From Burkholderia lata (GTDB lineage Bacteria; Pseudomonadota; Gammaproteobacteria; Burkholderiales; Burkholderiaceae): DNA of 64,000 nucleotides. Shown here in pieces: positions 53,423 to 62,707 of this stretch (its first letter is position 1; each line of letters opens with the position of its first letter). The stretch spans positions 496,001 to 560,000 of the forward strand of contig NZ_CABVQK010000001.1 in NCBI RefSeq assembly GCF_902499335.1, given 5' to 3'. Both the position numbers and the translations under genes were made by a program. The notes under the pieces are model-generated. The model was not told the DNA's origin. It did no database searches and was given only the letters and a program-made list of their open reading frames with translations.

Positions 53423-54502
53423 ATGACCCGCTTCCTCGACGTTCCCGCCACCGCCCGACTGATCGCCAGGACCGGCGTCACGACGTTCCTCCGCGAGCTC
53501 GTCGACACGCTGCGCGCCGATTACTTGCAGTGGGCCGATTTCGACAAGTCGCCGCGCGTCGCGTGCCACTCGCGCGACGGCGTGATCGAACTGATGCCCG
53601 TCGCGAACGCATCGCTGTTCGCGTTCAAGTACGTGAACGGCCACCCCGTCAACGCCGCGCGCGGAATGCACACGGTGATGGCGTTCGGCGCGCTCGCCGA
53701 AGTCGATACCGGCTACCCGCTGCTGCTCGCCGAACTCACGCTGACCACCGCGCTGCGCACGGCCGCCACGTCGGTGCTCGCCGCACAAGCCCTCGCACGC
53801 CCCGATTCACGCACGATGGCGCTGATCGGCAACGGCGCGCAGAGCGAATTCCAGGCGATCGCGTTCCACACGCTGCTCGGCATCGACGAAATCCGCGTGT
53901 TCGACGTCGATCCGCGCGCGACCGACAAGCTCGAGCAGAACCTCGCCGCGTACCCGGCACTGCGCGTCGTGCGCGCCGCGTCGACCGCCGACGCCGTGCG
54001 CGGCGCCGACATCGTGACGACCGTCACCGCCGACAAGGCGTACGCGACGATCGTCACGGCCGACATGATCGAGCCCGGCATGCACCTGAACGCCGTGGGC
54101 GGCGATTGCCCGGGCAAGACCGAACTCGAGGCCGGCGTGCTGCGTGCGGGCCGCGTGTTCGTCGAATTCGAGCCGCAGTCGCGCATCGAGGGCGAGATCC
54201 AGCAGATGCCGGCCGACTTCCCCGTCACCGAGCTGTGGCGCGTGCTGCAAGGCGAGACGACCGGCCGCGAACGCGCGGACGAAGTCACGGTGTTCGACTC
54301 GGTCGGCTTCGCGCTCGAGGATTACTCGGCGTTGCGCTACCTGTATGCGCTTGCGCAGCAGCACAACGCGGGTGTCGAGATCGCGCTGATTCCGCCGGCC
54401 GTCGACCCGAAGAACCTGTTCGCGCTGATCGACGACCCGGCCGCGATCGCACAGGGTCACGCGGCGTACGTGACCGAAGCCGTCGCCGCGTTCGCGCGCT
54501 GA
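53423..54502 (+). CDS. Ornithine cyclodeaminase
   Basis: A 359-residue protein of the ornithine cyclodeaminase/mu-crystallin family, which turns ornithine into proline and ammonia with NAD. It has YVNGHPVNAARGMHTVMAFG, the cofactor loop LIGNGAQSEFQAIAF (about 133-147) and HLNAVGGDCPGKTEL with the catalytic Asp. Its length is typical of the long ornithine-specific form. AGGAGA precedes the ATG, right after two hairpins. CtlX follows 59 bp later. Confidence 0.9.
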   Translation: MTRFLDVPATARLIARTGVTTFLRELVDTLRADYLQWADFDKSPRVACHSRDGVIELMPVANASLFAFKYVNGHPVNAARGMHTVMAFGALAEVDTGYPLLLAELTLTTALRTAATSVLAAQALARPDSRTMALIGNGAQSEFQAIAFHTLLGIDEIRVFDVDPRATDKLEQNLAAYPALRVVRAASTADAVRGADIVTTVTADKAYATIVTADMIEPGMHLNAVGGDCPGKTELEAGVLRAGRVFVEFEPQSRIEGEIQQMPADFPVTELWRVLQGETTGRERADEVTVFDSVGFALEDYSALRYLYALAQQHNAGVEIALIPPAVDPKNLFALIDDPAAIAQGHAAYVTEAVAAFAR

Positions 54503-54561
54503 CCGTCATCCCCGGGCGGCCCGTGCGCCGCCCGGCCCCTTGCCTTTCGCTCCTGCCTTCC

Positions 54562-55542
54562 ATGAATCTCGTATCGATCCAGGCGCCGGCCGCCGTCGTG
54601 ATGATCCGGCCGCACCACTTCCTGCCGAACCCGCAGACCGCGGCCGACAACGCGTTCCAGCGCACATCCGGCGGCGGGGCGAACGACACGTCGTCGGTGT
54701 CGGCCGCCGCGCGCGACGAAGTCACGGCCGCCGCACAGACGCTCACCGACGCAGGCGTGCGCGTGCACGTGTTCGACGACCACGGCGAGCGCGACACGCC
54801 CGACTCGGTGTTCCCGAACAACTGGTTCTCGACGCATCCGGGCGGCCACGTCGCGCTGTATCCGATGTATAGCCCGAACCGCCGCCGTGAACGGCGCGCG
54901 GACGTGATCGAGATGCTGAAAGCCGAGTATCGCGTGCAGGACGTGATCGACTACTCGGGGCTCGAATACGACGACGTGTTCCTCGAAGGTACCGGCGCGA
55001 TGGTGCTCGACCACGTCGCGCGAATCGCGTACACCGCGCGTTCGCGCCGCGCCGATCCGGTCGCGCTCGAACGCTTCTGCACCAACTTCAATTTCGAGCC
55101 GATCTGCTTCGATACGGCCGATGCCGACGGGCGGCCGATCTATCACACGAACGTGATGATGAGCGTCGCGACCGAGTTCGCGATGGTCGGCCTCGACTTC
55201 ATCGCCGACCGCCGCCGTCGTGACGAGATCGCGCAACGGCTGGCCGAAACGGGGCGCACGGTGATCGCGCTCGATGCAGCGCAGATCGCGAATTTCGCGG
55301 GCAATACGCTGGAATTGTCGGGAAAGGAGGGACGTGTGCTCGCGCTGTCACGGCGCGCGTACGACTGTCTCACGCCGGTGCAGCGCGCGACGATCGAGCG
55401 TTCCGCACGGCTGCTACCGCTCGACGTGCCGACGATCGAACTGGCCGGCGGCTCGGTGCGCTGCATGCTGGCGGGGATTCATCTCGCGCGGCGTTTGACC
55501 GCGCGCGATGCATCGGGAATTGAATCGGTGTCGCATGCCTGA
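54562..55542 (+). CDS. ctlX: Citrulline/arginine-deiminase-like hydrolase CtlX
   Basis: A 326-residue guanidino-group-modifying enzyme of the arginine-deiminase/amidinotransferase fold, best matched to CtlX citrulline hydrolases. Conserved parts are FPNNWFSTHPGG, LEGTGAMVLDH (with Glu), YHTNVMMSV (with His) and the nucleophile segment GGSVRCMLAGIHL (Cys about 307). It would make ornithine for the upstream cyclodeaminase, giving a citrulline to ornithine to proline route. The ATG at 54562 follows a weak site. Confidence 0.82.
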   Translation: MNLVSIQAPAAVVMIRPHHFLPNPQTAADNAFQRTSGGGANDTSSVSAAARDEVTAAAQTLTDAGVRVHVFDDHGERDTPDSVFPNNWFSTHPGGHVALYPMYSPNRRRERRADVIEMLKAEYRVQDVIDYSGLEYDDVFLEGTGAMVLDHVARIAYTARSRRADPVALERFCTNFNFEPICFDTADADGRPIYHTNVMMSVATEFAMVGLDFIADRRRRDEIAQRLAETGRTVIALDAAQIANFAGNTLELSGKEGRVLALSRRAYDCLTPVQRATIERSARLLPLDVPTIELAGGSVRCMLAGIHLARRLTARDASGIESVSHA

Positions 55543-55581
55543 AGGAAGCGACGGCCAAGTCGCGCACTGACTGGCGCAACC

Positions 55582-55616
55582 GGATGCTTCGTCCTGCGAA
55601 CGAGGCCGAAGCATCC
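55582..55616. terminator. Terminator-like hairpin between convergent genes
   Basis: GGATGCTTCG-N15-CGAAGCATCC, 10-bp perfect arms, between the ctlX stop and the end of the Hsp70 gene. Confidence 0.55.
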
Positions 55617-55626
55617 GTGACTTTCT

Positions 55627-58371
55627 TCACCCGGCCAGCAGCTTCAACCCGGCCGGCAGCGTTTCGCCGAATACCCGCACCGTATCGGCTTCGTCGAACG
55701 CCAGCGCCTCGCGCACCATGTCGACCCACGCCGTCGACGCATTCGCGGCCGACAGGCGCTTGATCACGGCCTCGCGTGTGTCGTCCGGCAGGTCACGCGA
55801 ACGGTCTCCGGTCATCCGCGCAATCTGCGCAGCCGCGAACGCCGCCGGTTCGACCTGTTTCCAGTCGAGCGCAAACAGCGCATCGAGCCAGCCGTTGGCC
55901 ACGTCCGCCGGCACGACACTGTGCGCGCTGCCGTAGAACGGTCGGCGCGCACCGATGCGCCCGAGCGCCCAAGCACACAGTGCACGCTCGGCCGGCTTCT
56001 GCAATTGCGCGATCAGGCGCTCGGCCAGCTCGACCTTGCGCTCGACCGGTAGCCGTTCGAGCGACGCGGACAGCCGCGTCATGTCGGCCGGCCCGACCTT
56101 GCCCGGATCGAACGGCAGCTTGCGCCGCTTGTCGTCGGACGGTTCGAGGAACGCGATCGCGTCGCGCACCTGCGTCTGCGCGTCGTCGTCGAGGCCGCCG
56201 GCCACGCGTCGCCACAACGTCCACCACTCGGACCACACCTGTCCGTCGGTCACGTATTGAATCCCGTCGTCGAACAGCGGCCACAGCTGCTCGATGCGCC
56301 ACGCGTCGAGCGGATGGCCGAAGCCCGGACGCAGGCAGTAACCGGCGAGGTTCAGCCACGCACGTTCGTGATCGGCCGAGCGCCGGCGCCGCCGTGCGCG
56401 CGCGAGCAGCGCATCGAACAGTTCGCGCGCAAGCGCGACGTCCCACTCTTCACGCGCGCCGAGCACCTGTTCGAGCTGCGCGCGCAGCCGACGCGTGTCT
56501 TTCGGTGTGACGTCGGCGGCCTTGCTGCCGAACGAGCGCTCGATCAGTTCGATCGCCTGGTCGAGACGCGGATGCCGCGCGAATGCAGCGTCGTCGCCCT
56601 GCGCGGGCGCATCGCCGCGCAACTGGAATTCGAGCCGCCAGCGGCGCGACGCATCGTCGGTCGCGATGCAGTGCATTTCAAGCGTGCCGACCTCGGTCAG
56701 CGACGCGGTGAGCTTCACCGGCGTTTCGCGCGCATCGCCACCCGCTTTCGCGTCGACGACGGTCGCGATCGGCGGCAGCCGCACGAAATCGCCGCCGTCG
56801 AGATCGACGAGATCGCCGGGCCGGTACGCGGTTTCGGCCACTGTCGATACAAGGTGGAAACGCACCGGCTGCCCGAGTTGCAGCGCGAACGTGCGATCGT
56901 CGAGCCGGATCTCGTGGCCCTCTTCCGCACCGCGCGGCAACAGGCAGACGCCGCGCGCGGCGGAATCGGCCGCGCCATCGTCGAGCACGAGGAAATAGCT
57001 GCGCGCGGAGCCGCCGCCGATACGCGGCGCATGCCCGGCGCGCGCGAGCCCGTAGGCCACCGCGCCACGCGCGACCGCCACGTCCGGATGCGCGTTGTGC
57101 AGCACGTCGAGCGGTGCACCGCGCCACGCGCCGAGCGTCTGTGCGAGACGGCCGGCGAGCGCGCCCGCGCGGAACACGCCGCCGTTGAGCAGCAGCGTGT
57201 CGGGCAGCGGGCCTTCGGAATGACGCTTCAAAAACGCGGCGACGTGCCGCGTGACGGCCGCGTCGCTCGCATACGGCAACCCGAATTCGACGATCGCGGC
57301 GCGTGCGCGGCGCGGCAGTTCGCCGGATTCGACCTGCGGAAAGAAACCTTCGACGACGATCTGCTCGACTTCCTGCCGCGTCAGCTCGGCCGAACGCGCG
57401 CCGCCGACGAGCTTGCTGCCCGCACCGAGCAGCGTGACGTTGACGGATTCGGGCGCATCGTCGCCGAGCAGCCGCTCCTTCGCGGCACGGCAACGCTCGA
57501 CGAGCTGCGACAGGCTCGCGGCGGACAGCCGCGTGCCGGGCTCGGTCAGCCGCGACTCGACCAGGCGCGCGAGCGCGAGGTCCATGTTGTCGCCGCCGAG
57601 CATCAGGTGGTTGCCGACCCCGACCCGCGTGAAAGCCGGCTCGCCGTCGTCGCCTGGCGCGACATCGACGAGCGTGAGATCGGTCGTGCCGCCGCCGACG
57701 TCGCAGATCAGCACGCGCCGCGCGGCGGCAAACGTGTCGCGCAGCGTAGCGCGCTGGCCGTACAGCCAGTCGTAGAACGCGGCCTGCGGCTCTTCCAGCA
57801 GCCGCAGCGCGGGCAGCTTCGCGCGCCGCGCGGCCTCGACCGTCAGTGCGCGCGCGCCGTCGTCGAACGACGCGGGCACCGTCAGGATCACGTCCTGCTT
57901 CGCGAGCGGCGCATCGGGAAAGCGGGCGTCCCACGCGTCGCGCACGTGCGCGAGATAGCTCGCGCTCGCATCGACCGGCGACACCTTGTCGACGCCGTCG
58001 GCCGCGCCCCACGGCAGGATCGCCGCGAGCCGGTCGACCGACGCGTGCGACAGCCAGCTCTTCGCGCTCGTGACGAGCCGGCCCGGCACCTGCGCGCCGA
58101 GCGTGCGCGCGTAGCGGCCGATCACGGCCGGCGTCGCACCGGCCGCGTTCGCTTTCGCATGGGCCGCCCAAGGCAGCCGCAGCGTGTCCGGCGGCAGCTC
58201 GCCCGCCGCCGGGTGATAGCGCACCGACGGCAACAGCGGCTGCGCGGCCACCGCGCCGGGGCCGACCAGCTGCTCGACGTCGAACACGCGGATCGCGTCG
58301 GAACCGGCCTCGACGTATGCGACGACCGTATTGCTCGTGCCGAGGTCGATCCCGACCGTATAGCGCTTCAT
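55627..58371 (-). CDS. Hsp70-like protein with long C-terminal DUF3731-type domain
   Basis: A 914-residue chaperone-like ATPase. The N-terminal ~600 residues have DnaK actin-fold motifs: IDLGTSNTVVAY (phosphate 1), ICDVGGGTTDLTLVDV (phosphate 2) and GGDNMDLALARL; the last ~300 residues form an alpha-helical DUF3731-type domain in place of the peptide-binding lid. It ends a three-gene operon after DUF2760 and another Hsp70 gene (6-bp gap). These paired non-canonical Hsp70s are widespread, but their clients are unknown. Confidence 0.9.
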   Translation of the reverse strand: MKRYTVGIDLGTSNTVVAYVEAGSDAIRVFDVEQLVGPGAVAAQPLLPSVRYHPAAGELPPDTLRLPWAAHAKANAAGATPAVIGRYARTLGAQVPGRLVTSAKSWLSHASVDRLAAILPWGAADGVDKVSPVDASASYLAHVRDAWDARFPDAPLAKQDVILTVPASFDDGARALTVEAARRAKLPALRLLEEPQAAFYDWLYGQRATLRDTFAAARRVLICDVGGGTTDLTLVDVAPGDDGEPAFTRVGVGNHLMLGGDNMDLALARLVESRLTEPGTRLSAASLSQLVERCRAAKERLLGDDAPESVNVTLLGAGSKLVGGARSAELTRQEVEQIVVEGFFPQVESGELPRRARAAIVEFGLPYASDAAVTRHVAAFLKRHSEGPLPDTLLLNGGVFRAGALAGRLAQTLGAWRGAPLDVLHNAHPDVAVARGAVAYGLARAGHAPRIGGGSARSYFLVLDDGAADSAARGVCLLPRGAEEGHEIRLDDRTFALQLGQPVRFHLVSTVAETAYRPGDLVDLDGGDFVRLPPIATVVDAKAGGDARETPVKLTASLTEVGTLEMHCIATDDASRRWRLEFQLRGDAPAQGDDAAFARHPRLDQAIELIERSFGSKAADVTPKDTRRLRAQLEQVLGAREEWDVALARELFDALLARARRRRRSADHERAWLNLAGYCLRPGFGHPLDAWRIEQLWPLFDDGIQYVTDGQVWSEWWTLWRRVAGGLDDDAQTQVRDAIAFLEPSDDKRRKLPFDPGKVGPADMTRLSASLERLPVERKVELAERLIAQLQKPAERALCAWALGRIGARRPFYGSAHSVVPADVANGWLDALFALDWKQVEPAAFAAAQIARMTGDRSRDLPDDTREAVIKRLSAANASTAWVDMVREALAFDEADTVRVFGETLPAGLKLLAG

Positions 58372-58376
58372 CGCGC

Positions 58377-60218
58377 TCAGGCGGCGCCGCGCACGTCGAA
58401 CTCGACCTTCCAGCGCTCGTTCGTGCCGCTCGGGATCGCCTCGAGTTCGAGCGTGCCGGCTTCGGTCACGCGCGCATGCAGCTTCACGGGTACGACCTCG
58501 CCGACCGTGCGCCCTTCGGCGGGCAGCGTCGCCTGGATTTCCTCCAGTTCCTGCAGCTCTTCCGGCGACCAGTAGTCGAGCAGCGTGCCGACCTGATCCT
58601 GGCGACGCACCGACGAACCGAAGAAGCGGAACTGCACCGGTTCGCCGACCACGAGGCCGAACTCCTGCGGCGGCAGCGCCGCGTCCGAGCCTTCCTCCAT
58701 CCCGAACGGCGCGACGCACAGCGCCTGCACCGGCGGTTCGAGCCCCGGCACCGCGGGCATCGCCGATTCGATCGCGACGTAGTACGCGCGCGCCGTGCCG
58801 CCGCGAATGCGCACGCCACGGCCGCGCTTCACGTAGCCGTAGTACGCCGCGCCACGCGCGACCGCGAGATCGAGATCCGCGCCTTCGAGCAGGCGCGCGG
58901 GCGGCGCGCCTTCGGCGGCGAGCCAGCTGTTGAGCGTATCGAGCACGCGCTGCGTGAGCAGCGTCGACTTGAACACGCCGCCGTTGAACAGCACGGCCGT
59001 CGGATGCAGGAACGTCGCGCCCTGCGGCAGCGTGCGCTGCACGCCTTCGAGCGCGTCGAGCGCCGCGACCTGGCGGCCGAGGAACGCCGCGAGATGGCGC
59101 GTGATGCCCGCATCCTGCGCATACGGCAGGCCGAGCTGCGTCAGGCCGACACGTGCGCGGCTCACCGGGCGCGCGGCTGCGTCGACTTGCGGGAAGAAGC
59201 CTTCGAGGATCGTCTGCGTGAGTTCCGCGCGCGTCAGCTCCGTGCGGATCGACCCGCCGATCAGCTTCGAGCCGCGGCTCGGCACGACGAGCGGCACCGC
59301 ATCGGTCGTCGGGTCGGACAGCAGCGTTTCCTTCGCGGAACGGCACGCGTACGTGAGCGCGCGCAGTTGCCACGGATCGGCCTGCGTGCCCTGCTGCGCG
59401 AGCTTGCGCGCCACGATATGCGCAAGCGCGAGGTCCATGTTGTCGCCGCCGAGCAGGATGTGCTCGCCGACCGCCACGCGATGCAGTTCGAGATTGCCTT
59501 CTCGCTCGACCACCGCGATCAGCGACAGGTCGGTCGTACCGCCGCCGACGTCGACGCACAGGATCAGGTCGCCGACCTGCACCTGCTTGCGCCAGCCGCC
59601 CTGGCTCTTCTGGATCCAGCTGTACAGCGCGGCCTGCGGCTCCTCGAGCAGCGTCATCCGCGAATAGCCGGCCGCGCGTGCGGCCTCGGCCGTCAGTTCG
59701 CGCGCGGCCGGGTCGAACGACGCGGGGATCGTGACCGTCACGTCCTGATCCGCGAACGGCGCGTCGGGATGCGTGTGGTCCCACGCTTCGCGCAGGTGCG
59801 TCAGGTAGCGGATCGAGCTTTCCAGCGGCGACACGCGCGACACTTCCGGCGGCGCATCGCTCGGCAGGATCGCCGCACGGCGATCGACGCCGGGGTGGCA
59901 CAGCCAGCTCTTCGCGCTCGACACGAGGCGGATCGGCGTGCCGGCGCCGCGCGTGCGCGCCATCTCGCCGACCGCGAAGGCGCGCGAGGCCGTCCACGGC
60001 AGCGTCAGGTCGCCCTGCGTGAGTTCGCTTTCATGCGGCAGGTAGAGGAACGACGGCAGCAGGTCGCGCGACTCCAGCGCGCCGGGCGCGGTGAGCTGCG
60101 CGATCGGCAGCACCTGCTGCGTGATGGTTTCGCCGTCGCTCGCGGCGCTGTCGACATACGACAGCGCGCAGTGGGTCGTACCGAGATCGATACCGATCGA
60201 ATAGCGCGGATCGCTCAC
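58377..60218 (-). CDS. Hsp70 family protein, GTG start
   Basis: A 613-residue Hsp70-like ATPase: IGIDLGTTHCALSYVD at residues 8-23, LCVDVGGGTTDLSLIAV and GGDNMDLALAHIVARKL. It lacks a recognisable DnaK substrate lid. The start is GTG at 60216-60218, overlapping the DUF2760 stop (GTGA), with GGAGGTG 5 nt upstream. It is paralogous to the longer Hsp70 gene downstream. Confidence 0.92.
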   Translation of the reverse strand: MSDPRYSIGIDLGTTHCALSYVDSAASDGETITQQVLPIAQLTAPGALESRDLLPSFLYLPHESELTQGDLTLPWTASRAFAVGEMARTRGAGTPIRLVSSAKSWLCHPGVDRRAAILPSDAPPEVSRVSPLESSIRYLTHLREAWDHTHPDAPFADQDVTVTIPASFDPAARELTAEAARAAGYSRMTLLEEPQAALYSWIQKSQGGWRKQVQVGDLILCVDVGGGTTDLSLIAVVEREGNLELHRVAVGEHILLGGDNMDLALAHIVARKLAQQGTQADPWQLRALTYACRSAKETLLSDPTTDAVPLVVPSRGSKLIGGSIRTELTRAELTQTILEGFFPQVDAAARPVSRARVGLTQLGLPYAQDAGITRHLAAFLGRQVAALDALEGVQRTLPQGATFLHPTAVLFNGGVFKSTLLTQRVLDTLNSWLAAEGAPPARLLEGADLDLAVARGAAYYGYVKRGRGVRIRGGTARAYYVAIESAMPAVPGLEPPVQALCVAPFGMEEGSDAALPPQEFGLVVGEPVQFRFFGSSVRRQDQVGTLLDYWSPEELQELEEIQATLPAEGRTVGEVVPVKLHARVTEAGTLELEAIPSGTNERWKVEFDVRGAA

Positions 60219-60808
60219 AGTTCCACCTCCGCCGGTGCGACGACCGAGGCGTCGTGGCTGCCCGTCAGCTTCGGCAGGCGCACGTCGGCCACGCGCCAGC
60301 CGCGATGGCTGACCGTCCCCGTGAACGGCGCCGAGCCGACCACGTTGCCCGTCACGCGCACGGCCGTCGCGTCGAAGCCGGCCGGCAGCGTCACGCGGCT
60401 GCCTTCGGCTTCGTCGCGCACCGGTACGATCGTGAAATGTTCGCGCAGCGCGGCACGGCAGCCGTCGTGCACGAGGCGCGCGGCCGCGCCGATGTCGGCG
60501 TCCGCGTAGCCGGCGATGTCTTCCTCGACGAAGTCGATGAAGCGCGCATCGCGCTGCAGCAGGCCGAGCAGTTGCAGGGCGGCCTGCGGGCTCGCCTCGC
60601 GCAGCTCGGGCGCCGGCGCCTTCACGGGCGCGGCGGCAGGTGCCGGGGCCGGAGCCGGGGCAGCGGCGGGTGCCGGCGCGACCGGCGCCGGGGCGCCATC
60701 GCGCACGCGCAGCACGCCGGCCGCGAATTCGCGGTTGCCGAGCACGGAGAAGAACGTGCCGACGGCCAGCGACAGCCGGCCGAAGAAGGACAGGTTGGAT
60801 TCGGGCAT
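60215..60808 (-). CDS. DUF2760 domain protein
   Basis: A 197-residue protein: N-terminal FFGRLSLAVGTFFSVLGNREFAAGVLRV, an Ala/Pro-rich linker (about 50-75) and the DUF2760 domain (QLLGLLQRDARFIDFVEEDIAGYADADIGAAAR). DUF2760 proteins are encoded directly before Hsp70 pairs and are probably co-factors. AGGAGT precedes the ATG at 60808. Confidence 0.9.
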   Translation of the reverse strand: MPESNLSFFGRLSLAVGTFFSVLGNREFAAGVLRVRDGAPAPVAPAPAAAPAPAPAPAAAPVKAPAPELREASPQAALQLLGLLQRDARFIDFVEEDIAGYADADIGAAARLVHDGCRAALREHFTIVPVRDEAEGSRVTLPAGFDATAVRVTGNVVGSAPFTGTVSHRGWRVADVRLPKLTGSHDASVVAPAEVEL

Positions 60809-61058
60809 GGGGTCTGGACTCCTGTGGGCTCGCGACATGGCGAGCGATCTTGCCTGGGCGCCCGGCGGCAGCGTGCGGATTGCGCACTGGCGCCGCCCGG
60901 CGCGTGATTCGGTCGCGCCCTCGCGGGTGCGGAAAACCCGTATTTTGCCCTGTGGCGGGCAAACCGGGCAGAAGTTGGGGGACAGAACATCGCGGCGCAG
61001 CGTTTTCGGCCGTGCCGGATCGCGCGTCGGGCACGATCGGCCGCGATGCTGCGGCGCG

Positions 61059-61499
61059 TCAGCGCGGCTTGCGCCGCTTCGCGTGCTTCGCTTCGAAATC
61101 GCGCGACAGCATGCCGAGCGTGACTTCGCCGAAGCGGGCGAGCAGCGTCGTTTCGGCCTCCTTCAGCGTGGCCGACAGATGTGCGTTGACGGCCTGCTCG
61201 ACCAGGCATTCGGCCTCGTCGTCGGTGACGAGATCGGAGAACAGCGGCGGCTCGCCCACCGCGCGATAGACGTCGAGCAGCGTGATGTCGTCGAGCGCGA
61301 CGCTCAGCACCCAGCCGCCGCCATGCCCCTTCTCCGACTGCACGTAGCCGCAGTCGCGCAAGCCACCGAGCAGGCGCCGCACGACGACCGGGTTCGTGCA
61401 CAGCATCGTCGCGATCGTTTCGGACGTCATCGGGCCGTCGGCCTGGTCCATGTGGATCAGCGCATGCAGCATGCGCGACAAGCGGCTGTCGGTTCTCAC
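61059..61499 (-). CDS. Rrf2 family transcriptional regulator
   Basis: A 146-residue Rrf2-type winged-helix protein: RTDSRLSRMLHALIHMDQADGPMTSETIATML, then TNPVVVRRLLGGLRDCGYVQSEKGHGGGWVLS. The usual three-Cys iron-sulfur cluster is not evident (Cys in LRDCGYV and AECLVEQ only), so it is a YwnA/redox-type member. I start it at GTG 61499 with GGGGAG upstream; the ATG at 61538 would place coding sequence inside the operator. Divergent from the thioredoxin-reductase-like gene. Confidence 0.85.
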   Translation of the reverse strand: MRTDSRLSRMLHALIHMDQADGPMTSETIATMLCTNPVVVRRLLGGLRDCGYVQSEKGHGGGWVLSVALDDITLLDVYRAVGEPPLFSDLVTDDEAECLVEQAVNAHLSATLKEAETTLLARFGEVTLGMLSRDFEAKHAKRRKPR

Positions 61500-61528
61500 T
61501 AGCGGCGCTCCCCTTTCTCGAAACTTTT

Positions 61529-61569
61529 GAAGTTGCATGAATGATACCATCGCCCTATCATGCAACTTC
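61529..61569. promoter_or_regulatory. Operator for the Rrf2 regulator
   Basis: GAAGTTGCATGA (61529-61540) and TCATGCAACTTC (61558-61569): perfect 12-bp arms with a 17-bp spacer between divergent genes. Spacing and position suit a repressor acting on both promoters. Confidence 0.75.
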
Positions 61570-61640
61570 TCGTGTTTCGTGAGTTGGCCATCAGCGGAGC
61601 ACGTTCGTCATTCACGCAGGTTCAGGAAAGGAGCGGGTGC

Positions 61641-62555
61641 ATGCATGACCATCATGAAGTGATCGTGATCGGCGGGAGCTTCGCGGGGCTGTCGGCCGCG
61701 ATGCAGCTGGCGCGGACGCGCCGCCGCGTGCTCGTGATCGACGCCGGCCGGCCGCGCAACCGCTTTGCCGAACACGCGCACGGCTTTTTCGGGCAGGACG
61801 GCAAGCCGCCCGCGCGGATCGTCGACGAAGCCGCCGCGCAACTCGCCGCGTATCCGACCGTGCAGCGGCTCGCAGGCGACGTGCGCACGGCCGAGCGCGA
61901 TGCGGACGGCCGCTTCCACGTGACGCTGGCCGACGGCGGCCGGGCGAGCGCCGACCGATTGATCCTCGCGACCGGCATCCGCGACGAACTGCCCGCGCTG
62001 CCGGGGCTCGCCGAGCGCTGGGGCGTCAGCGTGCTGCATTGTCCGTATTGCCATGGGTACGAGGTGAGCGGCCAGCGGCTCGGCGTGCTCGCCACGCATC
62101 CGCTGTCCGTGCATCAGGCGATCCTGATTCCGGACTGGGGCCCGACGACGTGGTTCACGCAGGGCGTGGTCGAAGCGAATGAAGAAGAAACCGCGTTGCT
62201 CGATGCGCGTGGCGTGCGCATCGAGCGGTCGCCGGTCGTGGAAATCCTCGGCGATGCACCGCGTATCGACGCATTGCGGCTCGCCGACGGGCAGGTCGTG
62301 CCGGTCGATGCGCTGTTCGTCGGCGCGCGCACGGCAATGGCGAGCGATCTCGCGCAGCAGCTCGGCTGTGCATTCGACGACGGGCCGCTCGGCCCGGTCG
62401 TGCGCGTCGATGCATTGAAGCAGACGAGCGTCGCCGGCGTATTCGCGGCCGGCGACGCGTCGACACCGATGAGCAACGCAACGTTCGCATCGGCGTCGGG
62501 CGTGATGGCCGGGGTTGCCGCGCACCGGTCGCTGATTTTCGGGCTCGACCGGTAA
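61641..62555 (+). CDS. Thioredoxin-reductase-like NAD(P)/FAD oxidoreductase
   Basis: A 304-residue flavoprotein of the thioredoxin reductase fold: FAD site VIGGSFAGLSAAMQLARTRR (about 9-28), redox pair CPYCHGYEVSG (CxxC, about 132-135), C-terminal GVFAAGDASTPMSNATFASASGVMAG. The central NADPH motif GxGxxA/G is not conserved (LGVLATHPLSVHQA), as in HcpA/GliT-like dithiol oxidases, so oxygen-dependent oxidase activity is possible. AAGGAG precedes the ATG. Likely repressed by the divergent Rrf2 protein. Confidence 0.88.
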   Translation: MHDHHEVIVIGGSFAGLSAAMQLARTRRRVLVIDAGRPRNRFAEHAHGFFGQDGKPPARIVDEAAAQLAAYPTVQRLAGDVRTAERDADGRFHVTLADGGRASADRLILATGIRDELPALPGLAERWGVSVLHCPYCHGYEVSGQRLGVLATHPLSVHQAILIPDWGPTTWFTQGVVEANEEETALLDARGVRIERSPVVEILGDAPRIDALRLADGQVVPVDALFVGARTAMASDLAQQLGCAFDDGPLGPVVRVDALKQTSVAGVFAAGDASTPMSNATFASASGVMAGVAAHRSLIFGLDR

Positions 62556-62671
62556 CGGTGCGTGGCGTCGCGGGCCGTGTCATTCGAAACGACGATGCGA
62601 TGCGATCCGATTCGATGCGCGGCCCACGCGATCCACAGCCGCATCGATGGATTCGCGTCACGATGTGAGGT

Positions 62672-62697
62672 TTAATGCTCGGCACATCCAGCATTAA
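62672..62697. promoter_or_regulatory. LysR-type dyad upstream of the LysR gene at 62708
   Basis: TTAATGC-N12-GCATTAA, perfect 7-bp arms, ending 10 bp before the LysR start: a likely autoregulatory site. The TTAA-type halves recur in the dyad at 63665-63681. Confidence 0.5.
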
Positions 62698-62707
62698 GAG
62701 ACATGAA

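Noticed and set aside
61500..61538. ATG 61538 as start of the Rrf2 gene
   Set aside because: It lies inside the left arm of the operator; GTG 61499 has GGGGAG upstream and gives the family N-terminus.
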